Below the pieces are notes generated by a model. That model did not search any database and had not been told where the DNA came from. It saw only the letters and a program-made list of their open reading frames with translations. This document shows, piece by piece, positions 1 to 10,200 of a stretch of 19,771 nt of DNA. The position numbers were made by a program, and so were the translations under genes. Each line of letters starts with the position of its first letter. Position 1 is the first letter of the stretch. The stretch spans positions 202,094 through 221,864 of the forward strand of contig MPNW01000328.1 in the NCBI GenBank assembly GCA_011800805.1. The letters run 5' to 3'. Source of the stretch: Hirudo medicinalis. Its lineage: Eukaryota > Annelida > Clitellata > Hirudinida > Hirudinidae.

Positions 1-92
1 TAATGATAACTTAATACCCTTTCATTAATAACATCAAAATATTGAAATGTGATTCTATGTAAAAGTAACAATGATTCAAAGTTGGATCTCAC

Positions 93-219
93 CCTTGGCA
101 AAAAAATACTTGATAAAAAATGATACTTTCATGGTCGATACCCGGGGTCAGACAAAGCCATGATTGTAAACTGATACTTTCATGATTTAAAGCCGGGGTA
201 TTGTCTGCCATTTATTATC
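93..219 (-). pseudogene. Interrupted B exon (RRM C-terminal strand) of a second poly-RRM gene
   Basis: On the minus strand an AAACCAG acceptor is followed by codons for I-I-N-G-R-Q, the expected start of a B microexon. The matching end, I-K-Y-F-F-A-K-G and a GTGAGA donor, lies at 93-114. Intact B exons in this window are 38-41 nt, but this one is 127 nt. The 86 extra bases (115-200) fall between Q and I, add an in-frame TGA and are not a multiple of three. The RRM therefore cannot be completed by ordinary splicing. Seen directly: the two halves and the extra DNA. Inferred: an insertion or local duplication killed a formerly normal exon. Confidence 0.6.
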
Positions 220-222
220 CTG
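121..222. repeat. Imperfect 51-bp tandem duplication
   Basis: The block TGATACTTTCATG occurs at 121 and again at 172. Each copy is followed by a CCGGGGT core about 15-18 bases later and then by GCCAT. The second copy runs into the acceptor-proximal half of the B exon, so the 86-bp disruption probably arose partly by local duplication rather than by a foreign element. Confidence 0.5.
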
Positions 223-330
223 GTTTAATGTTTGAAGTATTGTTTGTTAGTTGTTTATGCTTACTTTAGTTAGAGTCTATTGTGAGCTAAACCAATGATA
301 TTAACAATGATAATGAACAGTAATACTAAC

Positions 331-565
331 GTTCTGTTAAGACATCTGACGGCCTCCAACGCTTGTTTGTTGTCCTTAAAGAAGACAAGTGCTTTCCATG
401 GTGGTCGATTTGAAACATAAACTTGATTGAATGGTCCATAATTACTGAAGATCTCTGCGATCTTAATTTCATTCGCTCCCTCACCCAGGCCAAACCTGCA
501 CACTTTTGAACTCGTCTCCTTGGTATTACTGAGCATAATGTAATTATGTTAAGTTGGATTTGGAT
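331..565 (-). CDS. First A exon of a second poly-RRM (SR-type) gene, partial
   Basis: The reading frame opens at an ATG at 536 and encodes an SRSF3/7-like RRM lacking its last strand. RNP2 is replaced by K-V-C-R-F-G-L, and the RNP1 region reads R-P-P-W-K-A-L-V-F-F. The exon ends C-L-N-R-T with a GTTAGT donor in phase 2, exactly as in the intact gene to the right. The other modules have an AG acceptor two bases before the first codon; here that spot reads ACATT, so the AG is gone. The nearest acceptor is TTTAG at 566-568, which adds 29 nt and an in-frame TAA upstream of the ATG. That suits a first coding exon behind a non-coding leader. The partner B exon at 93-219 is broken, so the gene may be a pseudogene. 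The start is moderately supported. Confidence 0.55.
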
Positions 566-1457
566 CTAAACGACAAGTTGGATGTTTAGTTTACAGAAGA
601 AGCAGGTATGAAAACAATCGGATCAATTGTTTCAAAGTCAAAAAATAATAGAGTATGCTTTACTAAATGAACCAGGTAATGCAAAATCATCTTATTAAAA
701 TAAAGTAGGCGTCCAAAATAATCAGTAATTGCTTCAATAAAATATCTGTAAATTGTGTTACGCCAAAAGTAATCCCTCCTGTTGAAAATTGACCTCTCGT
801 GAATACATTTAGCAAATCCTCTTTCTTCATCTTTCAATCATGGCTATATTTTCCCGAGCTAATCTAGTTCTCACTTAATTTGGATTACTTCTTATATTTT
901 ACTATTTCACCACCCTAAGTTATGCTGATATCGTCCCCATAATAATTCAATCACTCACTAGACCTTCAAACATTTTAATTTGAACAGTAATTTAAAATAA
1001 ATTTTTATTATAATTGTATTTCTAATGTTATAATCACCTAATAACATTTAATTATGCAATAATAACCTCCTTTAGCATAATTCATTGTTCATAATCTTAA
1101 AATTTTTAAATATATACCAATAAATAAATTAATAATAATGACACAGTAATAAAATTAACATCTAACCATTTAACCTATCTCAATCTATCGGTTTTACTTC
1201 TATCCTCTTGGTCGCAACTTGGACTAAAATGGTAGTCAACTATTTATCGAAGCAGTTCAACAGAAACAAGATGCGTGTAACTAGTGTGTCAGGTTCTAAA
1301 ACTCTCCCATCTGGTATCTGTATCTACCTTGTTTAGCCGATATTGATCGAAAATCAACCCAAATATCGAAATAAGAATATATTTAAAGCAAAAAAAATAA
1401 CAGTAAGCAAATCGCAGCTCAGACACAATAATTGAAACACGCTCACATCACACTCAC
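566..1457. other. AT-rich stretch, candidate first intron of the second RRM gene
   Basis: I see no credible coding exon here on either strand. An 83-codon open frame on the minus strand (586-837) has no recognisable motif. If the leader exon at 1458-1545 is joined to the exon at 331-565, this stretch is its intron. Confidence 0.3.
1294..1410. repeat. Direct repeat, copy 1
   Basis: It starts TTCTAAAACTCTCC and contains TTAGCCGATATTGATCGAAA, an ATATTTAAA-type stretch and an A-rich end with AGCAA. It matches 1653-1761 closely in the same orientation, offset by about 355-359 bases. The promoter-like block lies between the two copies. Confidence 0.85.
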
Positions 1458-1545
1458 ACTATGTCAACTATCGTCTGCCTTCTTCGCGCGCTCACTCAAC
1501 ACCAAATATATCACTTCCCCTCTCGCTCCTACTGCGTTTCAAAAC
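1458..1545 (-). other. Candidate non-coding leader exon
   Basis: It begins roughly where transcription would start below the TATA-like box at 1571-1578 and ends at a consensus donor (GTGAGT, reading 1457 downward). It has no ATG on the minus strand. It would supply the 5' leader for the RRM exon at 331-565. The start is approximate and the whole exon is inferred. Confidence 0.3.
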
Positions 1546-1631
1546 TAACTTGTGCCTCTCTGGGCGACGCCTTATATACTCCTAGGCAGCCATGCTCATT
1601 AGCATGCAAAACACACCAAACCACAACCAAT
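1546..1631 (-). promoter_or_regulatory. TATA/CCAAT promoter-like block reading leftward
   Basis: On the minus strand, in order, there is an ATTGG (inverted CCAAT, 1627-1631), a palindrome with CATGCT/AGCATG arms next to a TTTGCAT octamer-like motif (about 1592-1610), and TATATAAG at 1571-1578. The CCAAT-to-TATA spacing of about 50 bp is typical of metazoan promoters. The region is more GC-rich than its surroundings. It probably drives the second RRM gene. An alternative is that it belongs to the repeat whose copies flank it. Confidence 0.45.
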
Positions 1632-1652
1632 CATGTGCCCCAAAATATCAGC

Positions 1653-1761
1653 TTCTAAAACTCTCCTATCGGATATCTATCTTATTTAGCCGATATTGAT
1701 CGAAAATTAACACAAATAACGAAATAAAAATGTATTTAAAACAAAGAAAACAACAGCAAGC
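1653..1761. repeat. Direct repeat, copy 2
   Basis: This is the second copy of the repeat at 1294-1410, with scattered substitutions and small indels. Both copies end in an A-rich run and are followed by CA- and CG-rich sequence. Confidence 0.85.
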
Positions 1762-3408
1762 AAAAAAAAAGCACAACCATTCATACCAACGCGCGGCCTC
1801 ACGCAGACGACTAAAGCACATCGCACAGCCCCATCACGCACACACATCCATCCGCGACATAAAATAAAATTGACAAATGTCATGTCACTGACATAGTGGT
1901 TAAAATTTTTGTTGTTCTCTCACTCCATCCGAAGCAACATACAAACATACCTACAAACGCACGAAACGTTTTCATCGACATTTGAGCAGATTTTCTGATT
2001 CTCCGAAACTTTGACATGGCAGTCTCATTACCATCAATATATCTAATGTCCTTATTAATTTTATTATTAAGGATACATCATATTATTATGTTTATTTATA
2101 TGAAAGTATAAATATCATATACTTCGTTGGTGGTGATGACGATGATGACTTGTTATGCAACAACTAATTGGTAGAACACCTGCTGTCGAACTCCACAATT
2201 TTCTCAAACATTCGTAAAGACCAAGAATCGATGCTTCCGTTGTTGAAGATGATGATGAAATGCTTATACTTTGTTGTTATTCTTTCATGAGGTGTTTGTG
2301 TTGTTCAAGGAATATTTAATGACATGGATATTTGAGAATTACTTGACCCTAAGTCACCTTAAATTTAGATAAATCTATTATATAAATGGTTATTTGGCGC
2401 ATTTCAATGAATTCCATTCAATGTCACAAGTTTAACATGTCAATGAAAATGTGTAGCTGGCTGATGTGAGAGTAACAATTTGGAAAGATTATTGACTATC
2501 TCTTACAGCAAAGGACTAATAGCTTAAAAATTGTATCGTGAACACCAAAGAGTGAAATCCTTATGCAATAAAATACTTCTACTAATCTTCAATCAACCGT
2601 CTATTACTTTCTATTAAACTTAATTAGTAACCATTGATTAGATAAAAATAACTTTAGAGAAAAATACTATGTGCGAATGTCGATTTGTTCTTATGTTTAG
2701 AGACTCCCTTGGGTCAGATATGAGGTTCATTGACGACCTCAAATGAAATGATGGATTCAAAACTAATGATGCAAACTCTCATGCAAAACAAATTTCAAAC
2801 TTTTTCAATTCAATTAATTCATAAGATTTCTATATTTTTATTTCCCACAAAATGCATTTGCAAAAAGAAACCCCATGAAAAAATACGGAATGAGAAATAA
2901 GGCAACATCTTATTCTACTCATCCAGTTATGCCGAGGGCATCAATAAAATACTACCACCCCAGATAAGGTAACAATCGTACAAGGAAAAATCATGTTTTG
3001 GTTAAGGTAAATCTTTACATTATATTAATTAAAGATATTAATGAAATTTTTGAAAGCGATTTTGAGCAATGATATTTTAATTAATTCGGTAGACAAATGC
3101 AGATGTGAATGGTGAACGTATGTAAACTCCAATGGTTATAATTAGGATCAGGAATTAAAAGTATTTTTAATTCAAACAAATTTAAAAGAAACATGAAGAT
3201 CCCTTATTTACCTGCCACCAAGGTTTCAATTATAACTAATTAAGCACCATAGCGAATTTAATTCGTAAGTTTCGCTTCAACGATTCCACAAAGGATCTTT
3301 TAAAACGTTGATTTGGCGATAAACATGATTTATGTGTCTTAAGCTAGTTTTGTACTCCCACAACCAGTTTAACCAATGAAAACCCAATTAAAGATGATCA
3401 TGAAATTG
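1762..3408. other. Gene-free AT-rich stretch
   Basis: I see no exon with a recognisable domain on either strand. The sequence at 2174-2196 (GAACACCTGCTGTC and following) closely resembles 13182-13204, so it may be a fragment of a dispersed repeat. Confidence 0.4.
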
Positions 3409-3414
3409 TTTATT
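3409..3414 (-). promoter_or_regulatory. Candidate polyadenylation signal AATAAA
   Basis: AATAAA on the minus strand lies about 95 nt beyond the predicted stop of the poly-RRM gene, a suitable position for its 3' end. Confidence 0.4.
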
Positions 3415-3509
3415 AAGCTGATGACATAAACTTTCAACGAAATGTTGATGTGGTTGGTGAAGTTGAAAATCTTAATTGTGATGTCGTTGGCAAGAATGCT
3501 TTGGTTTTC

Positions 3510-3935
3510 TCAAGCAAATATCATCATGAGGATAATGATAATGTTAACAATGATGACGATGATTACATACCACATGTTGATTATTTGCAATGACAAACTA
3601 TGTACATGCACTCCTATTAGCGTTGTGGCTGACCAAGATGGCGCTTGAGTCATCGCTATCATCCTCTTCATCGGATTCCTGGGTTCTTTAGAAGACTTAA
3701 CTAAGTTCTTTAAGCCAACTTTAATTATCTTCTCTTTCTTACGGTGTTTTTCTATGCTAGATTTCTTGTGTAACTTTCCATCGTCAGCCTTTGAAAGAAT
3801 CATTTTAATTTTTGGCTGCATGTCTGACTTTATTGTTTTCTCTTCTATGATTTCACTGTCAAACCAGGATGTGTACCCTGAAGAATGACTGTCTTCCTCA
3901 CTGTCTTCATGTTGTGTCGCTTTACTCTCTAAAAT
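3510..3935 (-). CDS. Terminal exon: charged C-terminal tail
   Basis: This exon enters in phase 0 after ...CCAGTACAG, which is preceded by a pyrimidine-rich tract. It opens I-L-E-S-K, which completes the seventh RRM's last strand. An acidic Ser/Glu/Asp block follows (E-D-S-E-E-D-S), then a Lys-rich basic block with K-H-R-K-K-E-K. The last 30 or so residues are hydrophobic and come from a GAT-repeat-like region. An overlapping frame at 3678-3598 reads E-S-D-E-E-D-D-S-D-D-S-S and ends at TAG; it looks more protein-like, so the true 3' end may be frameshifted. An alternative acceptor (TTTTAG, exon from 3987, phase 2) would pair with a longer preceding exon ending at 4067. Confidence 0.6.
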   Translation of the reverse strand: MLESKATQHEDSEEDSHSSGYTSWFDSEIIEEKTIKSDMQPKIKMILSKADDGKLHKKSSIEKHRKKEKIIKVGLKNLVKSSKEPRNPMKRMIAMTQAPSWSATTLIGVHVHSLSLQIINMWYVIIVIIVNIIIILMMIFA

Positions 3936-4216
3936 CTGTACTGGTCGTTTGGTAGAGGCAAAGGAAGTGCAGCAGTGGTTTGAATGTCTAAAATGTTTTG
4001 AAGATCAATTTTGTCAATAACTACAAATCTCAAAATTGTGAACCTCAAAGTTTTAAACAGACAGACCTAGAGGAATTTTGACCATTCTCACTGAAAAAAT
4101 CTAATTGATCGAGTGCATCTGTCTTTTTTATCATCGGCAGATCAATCCTCCATTTTCTCCATTTGCTATCATATTTTTGACTCACAAGAACTCGATGTCC
4201 GTTGATATATCTGGTT

Positions 4217-4256
<40 letters not shown>

Positions 4257-7200
4257 TTAAGGATGTTTAATTAAAATTAATTCATTGCAACATAATTTTA
4301 CAATTTTTTATTTATTTATTTATTTCAATTAGTTGCATCAATTAATTTGTTGTTATAATATTCAACAGGATTTCTCACACATTTACATCTTTTTAGGTCA
4401 GGTGCGTTATTAATTATTATTAAAAATATTATTATATAATATTATTTATTATAATATTATTGTTGTTAATAACAAGGATAACAAAATATTAAATCAAAAT
4501 TTTTATGGTGCTAGTTTTTACAATTCACTATTCGGTAGTAAAACTGTGTAAAAGTGATGCACCAGACAGAAAATAAATAAATAAATCAATTTATAATTAT
4601 TAATTAATAAAAATTACGATACCAACTTATTATTAAGAGATCTAGTTGCCCAATCCGCGTTTCTCTCATTCTCAAAGAAAACTAATGCTATTCCACCTGG
4701 ATGCCTTGAAACCCAAACGTGCTTGACATGTCCGAAGGTCATAAAGATCTCTTCTATCTCCCGCTTGTCTGCTCCAACACCCAGGTATCCCACGTATACT
4801 CTTGAACTTTTCCATCTGTCCTTGCTTGGTATTTCTGCACGGTCGAGCAATATCAGCAATAGGGTTACAGCGTCAGTTTTAAGTTTAAGGATCGGTTAGT
4901 TACTTTTTGATGCAACAAGCTAGGTCGAAATATTTCAAATGGATGATGTTGTTTGTGCTAAATTATGCATTATATGAATTTAAATCCATAAAATTGCAAT
5001 AAATCAAATTCTACTGGTGTCATTAGAAATCAAGAAGTATTGTTTCTGCTAACCCATCCGTGGTATCACTCTAATTCGTCTGCCATTCATTAGCCTAGCA
5101 CAACAATTGTTAAATTGTTCAAATTACAGACTTTGTTAACTTAATAAAGATTAGAAAGGTGAGCTAAAACACAACTAAATTAACAATGATTAGGCTGGAT
5201 TAGAATAACCACAAATTATGACATTGATCAGTTATAAGCCTAGTAAACATAAGTAATACATGAATTATTCATTATAACTTGTAATCTATTTAAAAGTCAC
5301 CAACGCTCCGTCGAGACTCTTAATGGCCATCTGAGCATTTCTCTCATCATCAAAGTAGACGACCGCGATTCCAGGCAGTTGCCTAGCAACCCACACCTGC
5401 TTCACGCGTCCGAAGTTCCTAAAGACACTTTCGATTTCACTTTCGTTCGCACCTTCTGCAAGACCACTGATGTAGACTTTTGATGTGGTACCGGCAGCCC
5501 TGGATAGCATATCTGTAGGTATTAATAATAAGTTAGAAATAATTTGCTTAAAACTTTGTTTGGTTAATTTAATAATCCTCTATTGCAGTTACTCATAGCT
5601 TTCTGGCAATGCTACTTCAAATTAGTTTTTGATTTTATAATTAATATTTCATAATTAATTTATAATCAATTAGGAATATTTGGTGTTTAGCATTTCCTCC
5701 AAAATGATGTTTTCGGCTAAAGTTAAAACAGATATCAATATTCCATTAATGCACATTAAAATATTGTAAAATATGTTGAAAGCCCAAAAACAATCGCTTC
5801 ACAATATTTATTGTAATCTTGAAATGAATGTTTCGATCATCGACACTCACCTGCGACTAATTTGACACTAATTCGTCTGAATTTCATGACCCTGGTTTAC
5901 AGGTATAAAAATATATATTAATGCTGTTTGATCATTTTGTATTGTTTGATCATTGTCAGGAGTAGAATATTCTTATGTCAATTTAATCGCCAAGAAGACA
6001 TGAATAACATTGAGATTACACAATTTTACCAAAATCAAATGTTTTAATAAACCTGTTTTTAATCCGACTGGATTTCATGAAAGGGCGGACTCACGCGAAT
6101 AATTAGAACATGGATGATCGAAAGGTCAAAAAAAGGTAAACGCTTAAACAACGCTTAAATTTGAAAATAATAAGACCCTCAACAACTTTCTTTGATTATG
6201 TTTCGTTTAATTTAATAATATATGCGTTGGAGTTACTGACTCATGTGAATGAATGACATTTGTTCTGTTTTCAGAACATAATACATGTATAATAAATAAT
6301 AAAAATGATTTTTAGTCAAACAAACGAAAGAGTACTAACGTTCCATCAAGACGTCTGACGGCCTCCAGAGCGTCTCTAAATCTCGCAAAGAAGACGTAAG
6401 CAAAACTTGAAGGTTGCCTAGCAACCCAAACGTGGTTGAGGCGGCCGAAAGGCTTAAACAAGTTTTCAACCTCTTTCTTATCCGTACCCTGACCAAGGCC
6501 AGAAACGAAGACTTTGACACTACCTGCTAGCTCTCTGCCTAAGATTTCTGAAGAGTTAAAAACATGTCGAAAGGTTAGAATATTAATATTACTTTAAAGA
6601 TGTTGTAAATGTTGCTACTAACAACTGATATAATTGATTGATTGATTGAATACAAATTATTAAACACTGATAACCTTAATAGTTCAAAGTTCTTTCTTAG
6701 ATACTTCTAAAAAGATACTTCTTATTACAAAATCATATCATTATCAGTATTATCATGTTATCAAGTTCTTGTATTTCAAGTAAATATAATTCATTTGAAT
6801 GGTGCTTCTTATTAAACATTCACACAGCAGTGCAAGATGGCTGCAAACACGACATATTGCGACTATTACCAAAACCACCTCATTGAGTAAGTAAGGCGAT
6901 GTACACAACACTTATCACAATGACATTAACGTTAGATATTAATTTTTATATAAAAAAAAAGCATTGCGACACAATGTGATGCATTTACACGTAATAAAGT
7001 ATTGTAATTTGTATTGTTATCATTTGCTATGTTGCTTAAGTTTCTGCTAAGATGAAAATAAATATATTAATTGCACGTTGTTTTGGAATGACAAGCATTC
7101 ATGAAATACGCTTAACTTCTAGTAAGAAGTATTCAACCATTGGAACTCACTAGTGCCTAATCTCACTTTAACTTGCCTACCATTGATCGTCCTGTAACAA

Positions 7201-10200
7201 ACAGAAGATTTATTTAAAGTTGTTAAGTCTACAATTAACCACTTAATTAATTGTATAAAATCATGAATCCAGTCAAGCTTTGTTGGACATTTTAAGTTTG
7301 TTGCTTAAATTACTAAGATATACTTCATTTGTTAATTTTCCTATTTAAATTATTGAGTAATTGTTATGTAATAATTTCTAATAGTAAATTACATTCACAT
7401 CATCAAACATAAGAGAAATCTTTAGTTCTTTTGGTAGAACTGAGAAATACGCAATAATTGTCATAAAATAAATACACATATATTCTCTTTATTATTTTTT
7501 CAATCGCTGTGCAGGTTAAACCGCCCGAGAGCGCCCTTGGGTAGGTGCGCTACACAAATGATCGAGCAATTGTAGATTGCACTTTTGTTTAAAAATCGGT
7601 TAAATATAATTGATCATTTGACCGTAATTCATTGCATCAGTTGTAATTAGATTTATAATCAGATTGTTCGATGGACGATAAATTAAAAATCGAAGGAAGT
7701 CAATTTAAAAATAAAATATTTTTATCTCTTTGATACTTTTGTTCACTTCGAAAATTGCATTTTAAGTTAAGTAATTTTATACCAACGTTTCATTAAGACA
7801 CCAGACGGACTCATAGGCGTCAGTCTCCTCCTCAAAAGATACACAAACGGTGAAACACTGGTGGTCAGAAAACCACACGCTATTCAGTGGTCCGAAAGTC
7901 TTGAAAATTTCTTCAACCTCTTCTCTGCTCGTCCTCTCGTTCAGGCCGGTCACGTAGATTGTTGACATTTTACTTTTGACATTTCCTGACCTGTCTGCAG
8001 AATGGTTTAGCAAAGAAATGGATGGAAGCTTGGGTTACGCAGAGTGATCGAAAGATGATTGATAGCGTATTTTCTCGATAGAATAACATTTTAACTCAAT
8101 GAAATTACATAGATTTAATTATATGCAGCAATGCATTTTAATATCAATTTCGGAAAATGATAGTTATCACTGTTATAATTACTAAATAATAATAATATCA
8201 TTCATTAATAAATGAGTAATATACTTATCAAGAACAGAAGAACGTAGCAAGATTATTTTGGTGATGCAAACGAACTTGTCATAAGTTCTGCCGTAAAATG
8301 TAATATGGCGAAAAAGTCATGGGTGAAATTACAAATTTTACAAAAGATAAATGTGAATCTCATCTCCGATTTCTATTTGATGGAGTGACTTTCTTAGAGC
8401 TGTGTCTTAGAGTCTTGCCGTTTCAGCGCATTATTTTTGGATATTTTGTGAAATAAATACATTTAACGAAAAATTAATTTACCACTTACAAAGCAATGCA
8501 TGATTCATTTACAACTTCACTCACCGGCAAGTAACACTCTCACGGGTCTTCCATTCATCAGCCTGGTTTAAATTATTTTCATTAATAAATACTTTAAATT
8601 CGTTTAATTAACAAAAACAAATCAAGTAATTTCTTATCAAATTAATTATCTAGATGAATTAATACTTCGTTTTGAGATCGATTGAATTTATTAAATGCTG
8701 AGAAAAGTTGTATTGCTTATTGTGAATTATTATTTATCACGAATATTAATTATTGTAGTCATTGGACATTGCTGCTAAGCGTTGTACGTTATCTTCACCC
8801 ACACCCATTTATATGGTAATGATTTATTACTAAAGCAGCATAAGTTTGACTGACGTTGAACCGATGAAACTTAATGATTTTTAAGGAGTACAGCAAATTA
8901 TGAAGTTCAGAAGAGAACCTCGACTTCACAACGAATGACTTCACAAGGTTATGCAATCTTAAGCTACAATAAAGTATCTAAGGTGCAAAGGAAGATATCC
9001 CCATCAAAAATAACAGAAGTAACAATCGTAAATGATAAAGTAGACAGGAAAGTCATACACTGAGAGCTCCAAAAGTTGATAGAGCGGTAGCATATATGGA
9101 GTCTTATTCTTTAAAACCAAATACGATTAACAACGCTTGTTATGAAAATAAATTCTTCGACTATGAATCACATTTAAAGTCCTTTATCGACTTTTCATTA
9201 CTTTCCAATGATAAGCAAAAACATCTCATAATTCACCCCAATTTAAATTTCGAATTATTGTTAACTTGTTTCCAGCTATTTATGTAATAACCAATAGGTA
9301 ATATAGGTAATTAGCAACAACCATCCATCACTCGCAAGAGTAATAATAATATCATCATAATAGAACTATCAACTAAATTATAAATTATTTAACAGAGAAT
9401 AATGACACCAACGTCCAATCAAGACATCTGACGGCTTCCATAGCGTCGTCATCATCCTCAAAGAAGACGTTTGCTCCCCTGGGATCCTTGTTAAACCACA
9501 AATGCTTGATAGGTCCGAAGGCTGTTAAAATTTCTTCAATTTCCAACTCGCCTTCCTCATCAATGACACCACCCAAGCAGATTCTAAAACGACCGCTATC
9601 TTCATCCTTTGGCATCTCTACAAGGATGAGAAAAAGGTCAAAGGTTAGTGGTTTGTTTTGACAAATTGGTCAATTGGATGGATATGATTTAAGTGTTTGA
9701 TGAATAAAATTATGAATAATTAAGCACAATAATTACGTCGACGATGACGGTTTTAAAATGACTATTTATTATATTGAATTTTAAAATTGATATTGTTGCT
9801 AATTGATAACCATTCAAAACAAAAATTGATAACAATAAATTGGAAAGTTGATTGGAAAAAATAAAGTCCTATTTCATAAACAAGTGCGAAATAAGTGTTT
9901 CGATCGCCTGCACTCACCCTTGGCCAGTTCCACTTTGACTCGTCTTCCATTCATCATGCTTTGAAGCATTTTATAAATTATCACAAAGGTCTTTAATTGT
10001 CTAATTAATTATATTAAATCAATACTCATTGGTTGCACCACAGTGACATCGCGTGACACCTTAAATATTGTTGTTAGGCCCTAATATCAACTAGAATATG
10101 AGTCCATTAATTGTATTAAAAACATGTTCAGAATATAAATGAAAATGCCAAATTTTATTTGGCGAATAATTAAATTAATGAATTTATTAATGTAATTATT

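Noticed and set aside
586..837. 83-codon minus-strand frame between the promoter block and the left RRM exon
   Set aside because: No recognisable motif; it lies in a probable intron and is compatible with chance.
1461..1658. 65-codon plus-strand frame
   Set aside because: It is antisense to the promoter and leader block and low in complexity; no domain.
6335..6520. 61-codon minus-strand frame starting with ATG
   Set aside because: It is the wrong frame over the module 5 A exon. The true frame encodes a clear RRM without a local ATG.
9096..9287. 63-codon plus-strand frame
   Set aside because: Intronic, AT-rich, no motif.
9762..9950. 62-codon minus-strand frame
   Set aside because: It overlaps the module 2 B microexon in another frame and runs into AT-rich intron.
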